From: Treponema sp. Marseille-Q3903
GTDB taxonomy: Bacteria; Spirochaetota; Spirochaetia; Treponematales; Treponemataceae
DNA: 64,000 bases
Assembly: GCF_014334335.1 (NCBI RefSeq)
Contig: NZ_JACSEU010000001.1
Span: forward strand, 1,736,001-1,800,000
Direction of reading: 5' to 3'
Part shown: positions 63,840 to 64,000 of the stretch, one piece after another
Layout of the letters: each line of letters begins with the position of its first letter
Numbering within the stretch: position 1 is the first letter of the stretch
The notes under the pieces: generated by a model
Told to the model about the DNA's origin: nothing
The model's input: the letters and a program-made list of their open reading frames with translations, nothing else
The model's database searches: none
Made by a program: the position numbers and the translations under genes

Positions 63840-64000
63840 TATTTAGCCTCCTTTTCAGCATTCGCATTTATATCATCTTTATTTTTGTTGAACTTTGAAA
63901 GGATATCTTTGATGAACAAGACGAACGCACAGGCGTAAATGATAATCGAAGAGATCAAATCAGCAATCTGAGGGTTGAAGTAACGCATGTCGATAAAACT
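63839..64000 (-). CDS. Partial ABC transporter permease C-terminus
   Basis: The last 53 codons of a gene entering from the right edge, ending in a TAA that shares its final A with the ATG of the next permease. The visible segment has FIDMRYFNPQIADLISSIII followed by hydrophobic YACAFVLFIKDIL and a charged tail ending NAEKEAK. The FNPQIADLISS segment fits the end of a BMP-family permease (RfuC/YufP type), the usual partner of the downstream permease. Confidence 0.75.
   Translation of the reverse strand, partial: SFIDMRYFNPQIADLISSIIIYACAFVLFIKDILSKFNKNKDDINANAEKEAK

Overview
This window looks like a chromosomal segment of a spirochaete, most probably a host-associated Treponema. Supporting signs are a UPF0164-type outer-membrane protein (a family I know mainly from treponemes), a tro-type ABC transporter for Mn/Zn with a DtxR-like regulator, many lipoproteins with relaxed spirochaetal lipoboxes, and a moderate-to-low GC content. 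The species cannot be named from the sequence alone.

Layout. 1-3.4 kb: a truncated lipoprotein, a cation:proton antiporter and a flavodiiron protein. 3.4-9.2 kb: a metal-uptake locus (regulator, decayed SDR pseudogene, paired palindromic operators, troA-B-C-D), flanked by two same-orientation copies of a ~150-bp intergenic repeat. A third, diverged relative and several hairpins lie between the two permease genes. 9.3-11.7 kb: a formylglycine-generating-enzyme-fold lipoprotein with a CTGTT repeat upstream, then a Phd/RelE-type toxin-antitoxin pair bracketed by ~68-bp direct repeats. 11.7-17.0 kb: a complete rRNA operon on the minus strand (16S-23S-5S) with no tRNA in the spacer. 17.2-31.5 kb: a DJ-1/PfpI protein; an operon encoding a large TPR-like periplasmic protein, a 1572-aa sensor with a SpoIIE phosphatase output and a small coiled-coil protein; a UPF0164 protein; a GH57/DUF4912 pair; and a degenerate HD-GYP protein. 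The gap at 29.7-30.1 kb holds a strong orphan terminator preceded by a sigma28-like motif.

31.6-37.9 kb: an aldo/keto reductase that has lost most of its catalytic residues, glycyl-tRNA synthetase, a dihydrouridine synthase, a DUF975/SppA pair and an RNA methyltransferase. 38.0-48.4 kb: a four-gene minus-strand cluster of a class III adenylate cyclase with a sensor domain, a FecR-domain anchored protein, an outer-membrane barrel protein and a 1443-aa beta-helix lipoprotein. It looks like an envelope signalling and surface-display unit. 48.7-51.0 kb: infC-rpmI-rplT followed by ZapB-like, ZapA and DUF188 genes. 51.0-57.6 kb: an HD-GYP protein with GAF, an RsmB/NOP2 methyltransferase, a GH3 lipoprotein, an SDR, nicotinate phosphoribosyltransferase and TtcA. 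57.7-64 kb: the little-characterised GGGtGRT plus NifU-like pair, a DUF975 protein, argG with a repeat-bearing promoter, a PAP2 phosphatase and the end of a BMP-type ABC permease operon that leaves the window.

Most of the window is ordinary core genome. The items most worth a second look are the GGGtGRT/NifU-like pair, the adenylate cyclase-FecR-OMP-beta-helix cluster, the repeat-bracketed tro locus and toxin-antitoxin module, the orphan transcription unit near 29.85 kb, and two enzyme homologues (GH57 and aldo/keto reductase) with altered catalytic residues. All family assignments come from reading the translations and recalling families; no database search was run.
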